From assembly GCF_007828035.1 (NCBI RefSeq), contig NZ_VITV01000016.1, positions 45,756 through 109,755 on the forward strand: 64,000 nt of DNA, in the 5' to 3' direction. This document shows, in pieces, positions 8,547-16,254 of this stretch. The number at the start of each line of letters is the position of its first letter. The stretch's first letter is position 1. Origin of the DNA: Nitrospirillum amazonense. Its GTDB lineage: Bacteria > Pseudomonadota > Alphaproteobacteria > Azospirillales > Azospirillaceae. The notes under the pieces are model-generated. The model was not told the DNA's origin and made no database searches. It worked only from the letters and a program-made list of their open reading frames with translations. The position numbers and the translations under genes are program-made.

Positions 8547-8574
8547 GCGTATTTTTAGCGCGTAAATATTACGC
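8547..8574. promoter_or_regulatory. Spaced inverted-repeat site C, GCGTA-N18-TACGC
   Basis: GCGTA at 8547-8551 and TACGC (continuing ATATC) at 8570-8574, exactly 18 nt apart. It lies in the 190-nt gap between the Lrp gene end (8594) and the start of the OYE-isomerase pair (8403). Confidence 0.6.
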
Positions 8575-8593
8575 ATATCTGCATAAACGGCCG

Positions 8594-9088
8594 TCACTCC
8601 TCGATCGGCGCGGCCTCTGGTTCCACACGGACGATACGCGCCATGCGGGCATCGTACTTCAGGCTGTGAATGGCGGTGGACACCTCCACCTCCCGCACCC
8701 CGGCCAGCGGCTTGATGGACGTGCTGACCAGCTCGTGCACCCGCTCCAGGCTGGTGAACAGGCCCATGGCCATCAGGCTGTACCGCCCCAGCAGGACCAT
8801 GACGCAGCCGATGGCGGGGATGGCCGACAGCTCCTTGGCCAGTTCAGGCACCCGCGCCGGATCGGCCTGGATTCCCATCATCACCAGGTTGGGGGACCCC
8901 GCCATGCGGAAGCTGGTCACCACGGTGAATTGGATCAGCCCCTCGGCCTGCAGCCGCTTGATACGGGTGCGGATGGTGCCCTCGGTGACACCCAGCTCCG
9001 CCGCGATCTGCCGGTTGGACGAGCGCCCGTCGCGGCCCAAGGCTTCGACGATGCGATGGTCAAGGTCGTCAAGCTTTCCGCCGTTCAT
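8594..9088 (-). CDS. Lrp/AsnC-family transcriptional regulator
   Basis: 164 aa. The N-terminal winged helix-turn-helix reads LDDLDHRIVEALGRDGRSS followed by RQIAAELGVTEGTIRTRIKRL, the usual AsnC-type pattern. The C-terminal half is the RAM/ligand-binding alpha-beta domain. Its ATG overlaps the stop of the preceding Lrp gene by four bases (ATGA), so the two are translationally coupled. With its partner it is the obvious candidate to bind the GCGTA-N18-TACGC sites flanking the steroid genes; such proteins commonly respond to small carboxylates or amino acids. The ligand is unknown. Confidence 0.88.
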   Translation of the reverse strand: MNGGKLDDLDHRIVEALGRDGRSSNRQIAAELGVTEGTIRTRIKRLQAEGLIQFTVVTSFRMAGSPNLVMMGIQADPARVPELAKELSAIPAIGCVMVLLGRYSLMAMGLFTSLERVHELVSTSIKPLAGVREVEVSTAIHSLKYDARMARIVRVEPEAAPIEE

Positions 9089-9567
9089 AGGGGGGCCACA
9101 TTGAATTCGAATTTCACGATATCGGCGGCGATTCCGGGGCTCAATTCGCTGATGCCCGGAATCTTGGCCACATGGTCCAGCAGGAAGGTATTGATCTCCC
9201 CGAACTCATGCAGGATGACCAGCATCTCGATGTCGTAGGCGCCGTTCATGATGTGCAGGCTGAAGACTTCCGGAAGATCCGCCAGATCCTTGGCCACGTC
9301 GGCCACCGGACGCCCCAGGACCTTCACCCCGGTAGCGATCAGCATGTTGTAGCCGTGCGCCGAGAAGTCGGCGACGGCCACCACCCGCATGGCCTTGCTT
9401 TCCTCAAGCCGATGAAGGCGCGCCGACACGGTCCCAGCCGTGATCGACAGGCGGTCCGCGATTTCCTGGTTGGTTGCGCGCCCGTTGGAGCGAAGGATGT
9501 CGATGATCGCCTCATCGACGGTATCAAGTCCGGCAGGCGTCGCGCGCCGCCCCTTTCTGATCTGCAT
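9085..9567 (-). CDS. Lrp/AsnC-family transcriptional regulator (first of tandem pair)
   Basis: 160 aa from the ATG at 9567 (MQIRKGRR); an upstream in-frame start at 9618 would add 17 residues without family similarity. The winged HTH (VDEAIIDILRSNGRATNQ... to VSARLHRLEE) is followed by the RAM domain. It is clearly different in sequence from its coupled neighbour, so the pair may form hetero-oligomers or act separately. A half-site-like TACGCATCGTA lies about 40 nt upstream (9604-9614), hinting at autoregulation. Confidence 0.87.
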   Translation of the reverse strand: MQIRKGRRATPAGLDTVDEAIIDILRSNGRATNQEIADRLSITAGTVSARLHRLEESKAMRVVAVADFSAHGYNMLIATGVKVLGRPVADVAKDLADLPEVFSLHIMNGAYDIEMLVILHEFGEINTFLLDHVAKIPGISELSPGIAADIVKFEFNVAPL

Positions 9568-9665
9568 GTGGTGCCTTACACTTATCGCCGTCACGCTGCT
9601 GGCTACGCATCGTAACAAGAGCCCCTCATGGCCGCGACTGCTTTCGCAGGCGGGCCGTTTTACCG

Positions 9666-10499
9666 CTATGCAGGGCCATGACCTTCCGCCACCGCCCTGG
9701 CCGCCACCGCCCTGGCCGCCGACACGGCGCGTAGCGCGCGGGCGAGCGGCGCCTCCCCCTGCAGGATAGCCTCCTCCTGCGGCACCTCAACGCTCACCGG
9801 CACGTCCGGGGGCAGGGCGCGCAAGAATCCCGCGACGTCGAAATCCCCTTGTCCCGGCAGCCCCCTTTCCCTGGCGGCCTCCGCCTCCCGCGCGCCCGGC
9901 GCCACCCTTGCCGGTCCATCGCATAGCTGGGCCAGCAACACACTCCCCGCCGGCAAAGCGGCGACCTGGGCCACATCGCCGCCGGACCGAACAAGATGCA
10001 ACAGGTCCAGGGTTATCCCGACGCGGCCGGGCCGGCCGATGCGCGCGACCTCCGCAATCGCAGCGGGCAAGTCCGGCACCAGGGACGGCGGGTAGAACTC
10101 CACACCAACGGCAAGGCCGCGGCCGGCCGCTTCCTCGCAAAAGGCTGCGAACTGATCGTGCCGTCGCCCGGCGTCGCGGTCGTACAGCAGCACGTTGACG
10201 GCGCGGATACCCAAGTCGGCCGCGGCATCCAGCGCCGGTCGGAAATCCGTCGCCACCGATCGGCCGTGCAGCGTGAATGGATAGGCGAGGTCCATGCGAA
10301 CCCCCCGCTCCTGGAATCGCGAGCGCACGCGCCGCCGCGCCGCCGCATCGGTCACCAGATCATAATCGGCCATGCGGGGCAGCACGCTCATGGCATGCAG
10401 GAACAGGCAGACGCCGTCACACCCCGTCGCCGCCGCCAGATCAGGAAGGTCCCAAGGAGGGACGTCTATGACGGTCAAATGATCCAGCAACAAATGCAT
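9666..10499 (-). CDS. Sugar-phosphate isomerase/epimerase-like TIM-barrel protein
   Basis: About 277 aa from the ATG at 10499; an alternative in-frame ATG lies at 10571. The sequence resembles the xylose isomerase-like/AP-endonuclease-2 TIM barrel family. It has HLLLDHLTV at the start, GVEFYPPS and GITLDLLHLVRSG in the middle, and VSVEVPQEE near the end, where the acidic and His residues would bind divalent metal. The C-terminus carries an Ala/Arg/Val repeat from a 15-bp tandem duplication. It faces the SDR at 10668 across site D, so it is probably co-regulated with the steroid genes. Members include isomerases, epimerases and dehydratases; the substrate cannot be told here. Confidence 0.65.
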   Translation of the reverse strand: MHLLLDHLTVIDVPPWDLPDLAAATGCDGVCLFLHAMSVLPRMADYDLVTDAAARRRVRSRFQERGVRMDLAYPFTLHGRSVATDFRPALDAAADLGIRAVNVLLYDRDAGRRHDQFAAFCEEAAGRGLAVGVEFYPPSLVPDLPAAIAEVARIGRPGRVGITLDLLHLVRSGGDVAQVAALPAGSVLLAQLCDGPARVAPGAREAEAARERGLPGQGDFDVAGFLRALPPDVPVSVEVPQEEAILQGEAPLARALRAVSAARAVAARAVAEGHGPA

Positions 10500-10577
10500 G
10501 TACGCGCCCCGTCTCCCGGCCCCAACCGGCCCAACGCTCCGCACCATATGTTCAATGCGGGCGATGGTCATTGAAAT

Positions 10578-10605
10578 TCGTACATTAATTTGCTCACATC
10601 GACGC
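10578..10605. promoter_or_regulatory. Spaced inverted-repeat site D, TCGTA-N18-GACGC
   Basis: TCGTA at 10578-10582 and GACGCATATC from 10601, exactly 18 nt between the five-base halves. Each half differs from the consensus at one base. It lies between the divergent TIM-barrel gene and the SDR at 10668. Confidence 0.5.
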
Positions 10606-10667
10606 ATATCAGCAATAGAACGCCGTTCAGGCATCCATTGGCGTACAACAACATCACGAGGGCCACC

Positions 10668-11462
10668 ATGCACGATCCCCTTTCCGTTCCGCCCGGTCGC
10701 GTGGTCATCGTCACCGGCGGCACCCGCGGCCTTGGCCGCGTCATTGCCGAAACCTTCCTGCGCGCCCGCTGCACCGTCGCCATCTGCGGGCGCCATGCGC
10801 CTGAAGCGCTGCCCTCCGCCAACGGCCAGGTCGCCAGTTTCCACCCCTGCGACATCCGACAGGCCGACCAAGCCAGAGCCTTCGTCGACGCGGTGGCGGA
10901 ACGCCACGGCCGCCTGGACATCGTCATCAACAACGCCGGCGGCTCCCCCCAAGCCGATGCCGCCACGGCCTCCCCCCGTTTCTCCGAGGCCATCGTCGCG
11001 CTGAACCTGCTGGCCCCCCTGCATGTCGCCCAGGCGGCCAACCGGATCATGGCGGAACAGGCGGAGGGGGGCACGATCATCAACATCACCAGCATCGCCG
11101 CCAAGCGGGCCTCCCCCGGGACGGCCGTCTATGCCGCCGCCAAGGCGGGCTTGCTAAGCCTGACACGCAGCCTGGCGCAGGAATGGGGGCCCAAGGTGCG
11201 GGTGAACGCCATCACCGTCGGCCTGGTCGAGACGGAACAGTCGGAACTGACCTACGGATCGGCCGCCACCCGCGACGCGATCGCCGCCTCCCTGCCCCTG
11301 GGCCGCATGGGCAATGGCGGCGATGTGGCCGCTGCCGCCCTCTACCTCGCCTCCGCCGGGGCCGCCTATGTCAGCGGTGCCGACCTGGCCGTCGATGGCG
11401 GCGGCGAACGCCCGTTGTTCCTGGAAATCGTCAAGCAGCACCGCCGGGATTGCGCAAACTGA
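10668..11462 (+). CDS. Short-chain dehydrogenase/reductase
   Basis: 264 aa; ATG at 10668 after ACGAGGG. A classical SDR: TGGTRGLG cofactor loop at residues 17-24, NNAG near residue 90, and ITS...YAAAK catalytic Ser-Tyr-Lys. It ends with VDGGGERPLFLEI, where many relatives have a shorter tail. It stands alone, 128 nt before the extradiol dioxygenase, with a control site on either side (D and E). A hydroxysteroid or hydroxyacyl substrate is likely from context; it is not the IpdF orthologue, which is at 23,122. Confidence 0.8.
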   Translation: MHDPLSVPPGRVVIVTGGTRGLGRVIAETFLRARCTVAICGRHAPEALPSANGQVASFHPCDIRQADQARAFVDAVAERHGRLDIVINNAGGSPQADAATASPRFSEAIVALNLLAPLHVAQAANRIMAEQAEGGTIINITSIAAKRASPGTAVYAAAKAGLLSLTRSLAQEWGPKVRVNAITVGLVETEQSELTYGSAATRDAIAASLPLGRMGNGGDVAAAALYLASAGAAYVSGADLAVDGGGERPLFLEIVKQHRRDCAN

Positions 11463-11490
11463 CGACCGTCGCGCTTGTTTCTGTAGATCT

Positions 11491-11517
11491 GCGTTTTAGA
11501 CCGGTATATATCTACGC
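11491..11517. promoter_or_regulatory. Spaced inverted-repeat site E, GCGTT-N17-TACGC
   Basis: GCGTT at 11491-11495 and TACGCATATC from 11513, one base shorter in spacing than the other copies. It lies about 75 nt upstream of the extradiol dioxygenase start at 11591 and so upstream of the whole ring C/D operon. Confidence 0.5.
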
Positions 11518-11590
11518 ATATCAACGATAATTGATCACAAAAATCCGCCTTTGCGCAGAAATGCCGGGCCGGAACAGGGAGATCCCAGGG

Positions 11591-12523
11591 ATGACGGTGG
11601 CGTCACTAGGCTATGTGGTAATCGAGACGAGGGATCTCGCGTCCTGGTCCACGTTTGCGACCGAGGTCGTGGGCCTCATGCCAGCCCCCTCGGCCCAGCC
11701 CGACGTGCTGTTGTTTCGCATGGACGATCGGCCCTTCCGCTTCTGGATCCAGCAGGGGGATCGCGAGGCCTTCGTGCAGCCGGGCTGGGAGTTGGCCAAC
11801 GCGGGGGACTTCAATGCCGCCGTGGAACGCTTGAAAAGCGCAGGCCGGCCCGTCCAGCTGGCCACGCCGGCGGAGGCGCGGGCCCGGCAGGTGACGGCCC
11901 TGGCCCGATCGTCCGACCCGGCGGGCAACGATCTGGAAATCTACTACGGCCGCGTCCTGGACTACGCCCCCTTCCGGTCGCCGGCCGGGGTCAGCCGTTT
12001 CGTCACCGGCCCCAGTGGGGAACTGGGCCTGGGCCACGTCGTCCTGTCCGCCCCCAACTTCGCCGAAACGCACGCCTTCTATAAGTCGGTGCTGGGCTTT
12101 GGTGACACCGACCTCGGCCATTTCTATCTGGCCGGCGGCAGCCCGGATGATCCGGGTGTCCGTTTCGCCTTCATGCACGCCCGCAACCAGCGCCATCATA
12201 GCCTGGCCCTGGGTGAGCTGCCCCAGAACGAGGCGCGACTGGTCCATCTGATGGTGGAAGTAGCCAGCGTGGACGACGTCGGCCGCGCCTATGAGCGGGT
12301 GCACAAGCAGGCGGTTCCCGTTTCCGCCACGCTGGGGCGGCATGTGAACGACAAGATGCTGTCCTTCTACATGCGTACGCCCGGTGGCTTCGACATCGAA
12401 TATGGCTGCGACGGCCTGCTGATCGACCCCGCGACCTGGATCCCCACCACCAGCCTGCCTGTCAGCGACTGGGGCCATGTCTGGGCGTTCCAGAACGCCG
12501 ACAACCAGGGAAGCGAGGGCTGA
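11591..12523 (+). CDS. Type I extradiol (meta-cleavage) dioxygenase, HsaC/TesB/BphC type
   Basis: 310 aa from the ATG at 11591; an in-frame ATG at 11531 would add 20 atypical residues. It is a two-domain vicinal-oxygen-chelate protein. Iron ligands are H149 (LGHVVL), H203 (RHHSLAL) and E270 (FDIEYG). Second-sphere H251 (GRHVND) and Y260 (SFY) have the same spacing to the Glu ligand as in BphC. It cleaves catechols next to the hydroxyls; in steroid catabolism HsaC/TesB opens the aromatised A ring of 3,4-DHSA. It is the first gene of the operon and ends 3 nt before ipdA. The family is firm; the substrate is assigned from context. Confidence 0.85.
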   Translation: MTVASLGYVVIETRDLASWSTFATEVVGLMPAPSAQPDVLLFRMDDRPFRFWIQQGDREAFVQPGWELANAGDFNAAVERLKSAGRPVQLATPAEARARQVTALARSSDPAGNDLEIYYGRVLDYAPFRSPAGVSRFVTGPSGELGLGHVVLSAPNFAETHAFYKSVLGFGDTDLGHFYLAGGSPDDPGVRFAFMHARNQRHHSLALGELPQNEARLVHLMVEVASVDDVGRAYERVHKQAVPVSATLGRHVNDKMLSFYMRTPGGFDIEYGCDGLLIDPATWIPTTSLPVSDWGHVWAFQNADNQGSEG

Positions 12524-12526
12524 ACC

Positions 12527-13402
12527 ATGCTCGACAAGCGCATGACCCTGGACGATATCGTCGACCAGTTGTCCGACGGCATGACCATCGGCATCGGCGG
12601 CTGGGCCACCCGGCGCAAGCCCATGGCCCTGGTGCGCGCCCTGCTGCGCTCACGGCTCAAGGACTTGACCCTGGTCAGCTATGGCGGGCCGGACGTGGGC
12701 TTGCTGGCCGCCGCGGGTAAGCTTCGCCGCCTGGTGTTCGCCTTCGTCTCGCTGGACCATTACCCGCTGGACCCGCATTTCCGCGCCGCCCGGCAGGAGG
12801 GACTGGATGTGCTGGAGCTGGACGAAGGCATGTTCCATCTGGGACTGAGGGCGGCCGCCATGCGTGTCCCCTTCCTGCCTACCCACATCGGCATCGGCAC
12901 CGACATCATCCGCCAGCCGGCATTCCGCACCGTGCGCAGCCCCTATGAGGATGGAGAGGAACTCGTGGCGGTTCCGGCCCTGCCCTTGGATGCGGCCCTG
13001 CTGCACGTCCACCGGGCCGATGCGCTGGGCAATGTCCTGACGCTCAGCCCCGATCCCTTTTTTGATGAACTGATGGCCCGTGCGGCCAAGCGGGTCTTCG
13101 TCACCACGGAGAAGCTGGTGCCGACACCCGAACTGGACATGGCCAACAACGCCCGCTTCAATCTGTGCGAACGGGCGCTGATCAGCGGCGTGGCCGAGGC
13201 GCCCTTCGGCGCCCACCCCACCAGTGCCACCCCCGACTACCAGCTCGATCTTGGCCACCTGAAGACCTACGCCGACAGCGCCGCGTCGCCCGAAGGCTGG
13301 GTCGACTACCGCGCCCGCTTCATCGATGTCGGTGCCGATCACTACCTGGACGCCATAGGCGGTGCCGGGCGCGTCGCCGCCCTGCCCAAGCCCGTCTATT
13401 GA
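12527..13402 (+). CDS. ipdA: IpdA, COCHEA-CoA hydrolase alpha subunit (steroid ring C/D)
   Basis: 291 aa, matching the usual IpdA length. The fold is class I CoA-transferase; GGWATRRKPMAL near residue 25 is the glycine-rich CoA-binding loop. The segment ELDEGMFHLGL at about 97-107, then RVPFLPTHIGIGTD and RSPYEDGEELVAVPALPLDAAL, are hallmarks recalled from mycobacterial IpdA. With IpdB it is known to open the last carbocycle of steroid degradation by hydrolysing a cyclic beta-diketone CoA ester, rather than transferring CoA. It is followed 12 nt later by ipdB. The match is strong by eye. Confidence 0.9.
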   Translation: MLDKRMTLDDIVDQLSDGMTIGIGGWATRRKPMALVRALLRSRLKDLTLVSYGGPDVGLLAAAGKLRRLVFAFVSLDHYPLDPHFRAARQEGLDVLELDEGMFHLGLRAAAMRVPFLPTHIGIGTDIIRQPAFRTVRSPYEDGEELVAVPALPLDAALLHVHRADALGNVLTLSPDPFFDELMARAAKRVFVTTEKLVPTPELDMANNARFNLCERALISGVAEAPFGAHPTSATPDYQLDLGHLKTYADSAASPEGWVDYRARFIDVGADHYLDAIGGAGRVAALPKPVY

Positions 13403-13414
13403 GCGAGAGCCGCC

Positions 13415-14224
13415 ATGACAGACACATCGCGCCCCACGCCCTACAGTCTCGCCGAACTTGTCATCACCGCCGCCGCCGAAACCTGGCGACATGACGGCGA
13501 AGTCATGGCCACGGGCATCGGCCCTCTGCCCCGCCTGGCTGCGGCCCTGGCGAAGACCACCTTCAATCCGGCGCTGCAGACCACGGACGGCGAGTGCTTC
13601 TACACCGCCAGCCCCGTGCCGCCCGGCCCGGCCACCGATACGCCGCCGGTGATCGAGGGCTGGTCCCCCTACGACCGCGTGTTCTCCGCACTCTGGGGCG
13701 GGAAACGCCACGCGATGGTGGCGCCGGTGCAGATGGACCGCTTCGGTCAGACCAACATCAGCGTCATCGGCGACCACGCCCGGCCCAAGGCGGCCATGCT
13801 GGGCGCCCGGGGCTTCCCCGGCAACTCGGTCCACCACCCCAACAGCTTCTTCTTCGCCAACCACACCAGCCGCACCTTTGTCGCCGGCGAAGTCGATTTC
13901 GTTTGCAGCGCCGGCTACAACCCGGCCCGTTACCTGAACGGCCAGCCGCCGCGCGGACTGGACCTGCGCCTGATCGTCACCGATCTGGCGGTGCTGGACT
14001 TCGGCGGGCCCGGCCACGCGATCCAGGTGCGCAGCCTGCACCCCGGGGTCAGCTTCGACCAGGTTCAGGACAACACCGGCTTCCCCCTGCATCGGCTGGA
14101 ACACGTGGCCACCACATCCGCCCCGACGGCGGAGCAGTTGGCCCTGATCCGGCAACTGGACCCCAACAACGTCCGGCGCACGGTGTTCAAGGGCGACCCT
14201 GCCGGCGACCGGCGTACGGCGTGA
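13415..14224 (+). CDS. ipdB: IpdB, COCHEA-CoA hydrolase beta subunit
   Basis: 269 aa, a class I CoA-transferase beta-subunit fold, about 20 residues longer than mycobacterial IpdB. Typical features are GTGIGPLPRLAAALAK-like text near residue 32 (here ATGIGPLPRL), a Gly-rich GGKRHAMVAPVQMDRFGQTNIS stretch, and a C-terminal RQLDPNNVRRTVF. It forms the second half of the IpdAB hydrolase of the ring C/D pathway. It directly follows ipdA and precedes an enoyl-CoA hydratase by 11 nt, so translation is probably coupled. Confidence 0.88.
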   Translation: MTDTSRPTPYSLAELVITAAAETWRHDGEVMATGIGPLPRLAAALAKTTFNPALQTTDGECFYTASPVPPGPATDTPPVIEGWSPYDRVFSALWGGKRHAMVAPVQMDRFGQTNISVIGDHARPKAAMLGARGFPGNSVHHPNSFFFANHTSRTFVAGEVDFVCSAGYNPARYLNGQPPRGLDLRLIVTDLAVLDFGGPGHAIQVRSLHPGVSFDQVQDNTGFPLHRLEHVATTSAPTAEQLALIRQLDPNNVRRTVFKGDPAGDRRTA

Positions 14225-14235
14225 GAGGGGAAGCC

Positions 14236-15147
14236 ATGTCCCATCAGCCATCCCCCGACCTGGTCGAGCCCAGGCATCAGCCACCGAGTTATGAAACGGA
14301 TGAGCCTGTCCGCTACGTGACGGACGGCCCGGTCGCCTGGGTCATCATGAACCGGCCGCGTTTCAACAACGCCCAAAACTCGCAGATGACCTACGCCTTG
14401 GACGCGGCCTTCCGGCGCGCCGTGGATGACGACGCCATCCGCGTCATCGTCCTGAAGGGCGAGGGCAAGCACTTCTCCGCCGGGCATGACATTGGCACGC
14501 CGGGCCGCGACCTGCACAGCCGCTTCGACCGGGCGCTGCTCTTGCCCGATCACACCAACAAGCCGGCGGCCGAGCTGCTCTACACCCGCGAGCATGAGGT
14601 CTATCTGGGCATGTGCCGGCGCTGGCGCGACATTCCCAAACCCACCATCGCCATGGTTCAGGGCGCTTGCGTGGCCGGCGGCCTGATGCTGGCCTGGGTC
14701 TGCGACCTGATCATCGCGTCGGACGACGCCTTTTTCCAGGACCCGGTGGGCCGCATGGGCATCCCGGGCGTGGAATACTTCGCCCACGGCTTCGAACTGC
14801 CGCCGCGCATCGCCAAGGAATTCATCCTGCTGGGCGAGCGCATGCCGGCCCGGCGAGCCTACGACTTCGGCATGGTCAACCGCCTGGTGCCCCGCGACCA
14901 GCTGGAGGGCGAGGTGAAAGCCGTCGCGGCGGAACTGGCCAGCCGGCCCCGCCTGGGCAACTGGCTGACCAAGCAGGCACTGAACCATGTGGAAGACCTG
15001 CGGGGCAAGCGCACCGCCACGGACGCCCATTTCCACATGCATCACTTCGCCCACGCGCAGAACGACCTGACCTCCACCAACAGCTTGGGCGGCCTGGACG
15101 CCAAGTCCATGGCGCAGGCCAATAAATCGCAGGCGGGGGAGCGCTAG
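14236..15147 (+). CDS. Enoyl-CoA hydratase/isomerase family protein
   Basis: 303 aa, a crotonase fold with an N-terminal extension of about 30 residues. The two oxyanion-hole loops are visible: GKHFSAGHD near residue 78, and QGACVAGGLMLAW near residue 142. GRMGIPGVEYFAHGFEL follows in the region that carries catalytic acids in hydratases. It resembles the longer mycobacterial EchA13-like hydratases rather than EchA20, which is encoded separately at 16,238. It probably hydrates an unsaturated CoA ester in ring or side-chain breakdown. The start at 14236 follows GAGGGGAAG. Confidence 0.82.
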   Translation: MSHQPSPDLVEPRHQPPSYETDEPVRYVTDGPVAWVIMNRPRFNNAQNSQMTYALDAAFRRAVDDDAIRVIVLKGEGKHFSAGHDIGTPGRDLHSRFDRALLLPDHTNKPAAELLYTREHEVYLGMCRRWRDIPKPTIAMVQGACVAGGLMLAWVCDLIIASDDAFFQDPVGRMGIPGVEYFAHGFELPPRIAKEFILLGERMPARRAYDFGMVNRLVPRDQLEGEVKAVAAELASRPRLGNWLTKQALNHVEDLRGKRTATDAHFHMHHFAHAQNDLTSTNSLGGLDAKSMAQANKSQAGER

Positions 15148-15150
15148 GCC

Positions 15151-16254
15151 ATGCAGCCGGATCCGTTGATCACCGCCTTGGTGGAGCGGCTGGGCTGCCG
15201 CTACCCCATCATCCAGACCGCCATGGGCTGGGTGGCGGAGCCGCCGCTGGTGGCCGCGTCCTGCAACGCCGGCGCGTTCGGTTTCCTGGGCGCGGCCGTC
15301 ATGACACCCGCCGACGCGGCGGCCAAGATCGCGGCCGTGCGGCGCCTGACCGACCGGCCCTTCGGCGTCAATTTCCACATGTTCCAGCCGGGCGCCGCCG
15401 AGATCGTCGAGACGATCATCGCCAACCGGGCGCAGGTGCGGGCCGTCAGCTTCGGCCGGGGGCCGGACGCCGCCATGATCGTCCGCTTCCGCGACGCCGG
15501 CATCCTGTGCGTGCCCACCGTCGGCGCCCTGAAACACGCGAAGAAGATGGTCCAGCTGGGCGTCGACATGATCAACGTCCAAGGCGGCGAAGGGGGCGGC
15601 CATACCGGATCCGTCCCCACCACCGTGCTGCTGCCCCAGGTGCTGGACACGGTGACCGTGCCCGTCATCGCCTCGGGAGGCTTCGCCGATGGGCGTGGAC
15701 TGGCCGCCGCCCTGGCCTTCGGCGCCGTGGGCATCGCCATGGGCACCCGCTTCCTGCTGACGGCAGAGAGCCCGGTGCCGGCGGTGACCAAGGCCCGCTA
15801 CTTGGAAGCCGACACCGATGACATCGTATTGACCACCAAGCTGGACGGCATCCCGCAGCGCATGGTCCGCACCCCCCTGATGGACCGCATTGAGCGCTCA
15901 GGCCCCCTGGGCATGTGGCTGCGCGCGCTGGAGAGTGGCCTAGCCCTGAAGCGCCAGACAGGCGCCGGCTGGGGGGAGCTTCTGCATACGGTACGGGGCA
16001 TGACCGGCCATGGGGGCCTGCGGCTGGACCAGGCGCTGATGGCCGCCAGCGCCCCCATGCTGATCCAGAAGGCGGTGGTGGAAGGCAAACCGGACGAGGG
16101 CGTCATGGCCACTGGCATCGTCGGCGGCCGCCTGACCGAAATCCCCACCTGCCAGGCCCTGATGGACCGCATCGTGGCGGAGGCGCGGGAGCGCCTGGCC
16201 GCGCTGTGCCCCGCCCCTGTCGACAGCCGGAGGTACCATGCCGATCACGCTTGA
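15151..16254 (+). CDS. ipdC: IpdC, flavin-dependent reductase of ring C/D catabolism (nitronate monooxygenase fold)
   Basis: 367 aa TIM-barrel FMN protein of the nitronate-monooxygenase superfamily. The segments YPIIQTAMGWVAEP, VQGGEGGGHTGSVPTTVLLPQV, IASGGFADGRGLAAALAFGA and AMGTRFLLTAESPVP follow mycobacterial IpdC closely. IpdC is reported to act on 5-OH-HIC-CoA to prepare the substrate for EchA20. It sits between the hydratase at 14,236 and echA20, which overlaps its end by 17 nt. It is named for the pathway role of its closest recalled family; generic annotation would call it a nitronate monooxygenase. Confidence 0.87.
   Translation: MQPDPLITALVERLGCRYPIIQTAMGWVAEPPLVAASCNAGAFGFLGAAVMTPADAAAKIAAVRRLTDRPFGVNFHMFQPGAAEIVETIIANRAQVRAVSFGRGPDAAMIVRFRDAGILCVPTVGALKHAKKMVQLGVDMINVQGGEGGGHTGSVPTTVLLPQVLDTVTVPVIASGGFADGRGLAAALAFGAVGIAMGTRFLLTAESPVPAVTKARYLEADTDDIVLTTKLDGIPQRMVRTPLMDRIERSGPLGMWLRALESGLALKRQTGAGWGELLHTVRGMTGHGGLRLDQALMAASAPMLIQKAVVEGKPDEGVMATGIVGGRLTEIPTCQALMDRIVAEARERLAALCPAPVDSRRYHADHA

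Noticed and set aside
9686..9715. A 15-bp tandem duplication (CCGCCACCGCCCTGG twice)
   Set aside because: It lies inside the C-terminal end of the TIM-barrel gene and encodes a simple Ala/Arg/Val repeat; likely slippage, not a regulatory array.
10500..11024. An N-terminal extension of the TIM-barrel protein to a start near 11,024
   Set aside because: The added residues are the reverse complement of the SDR at 10,668 and show no family similarity.
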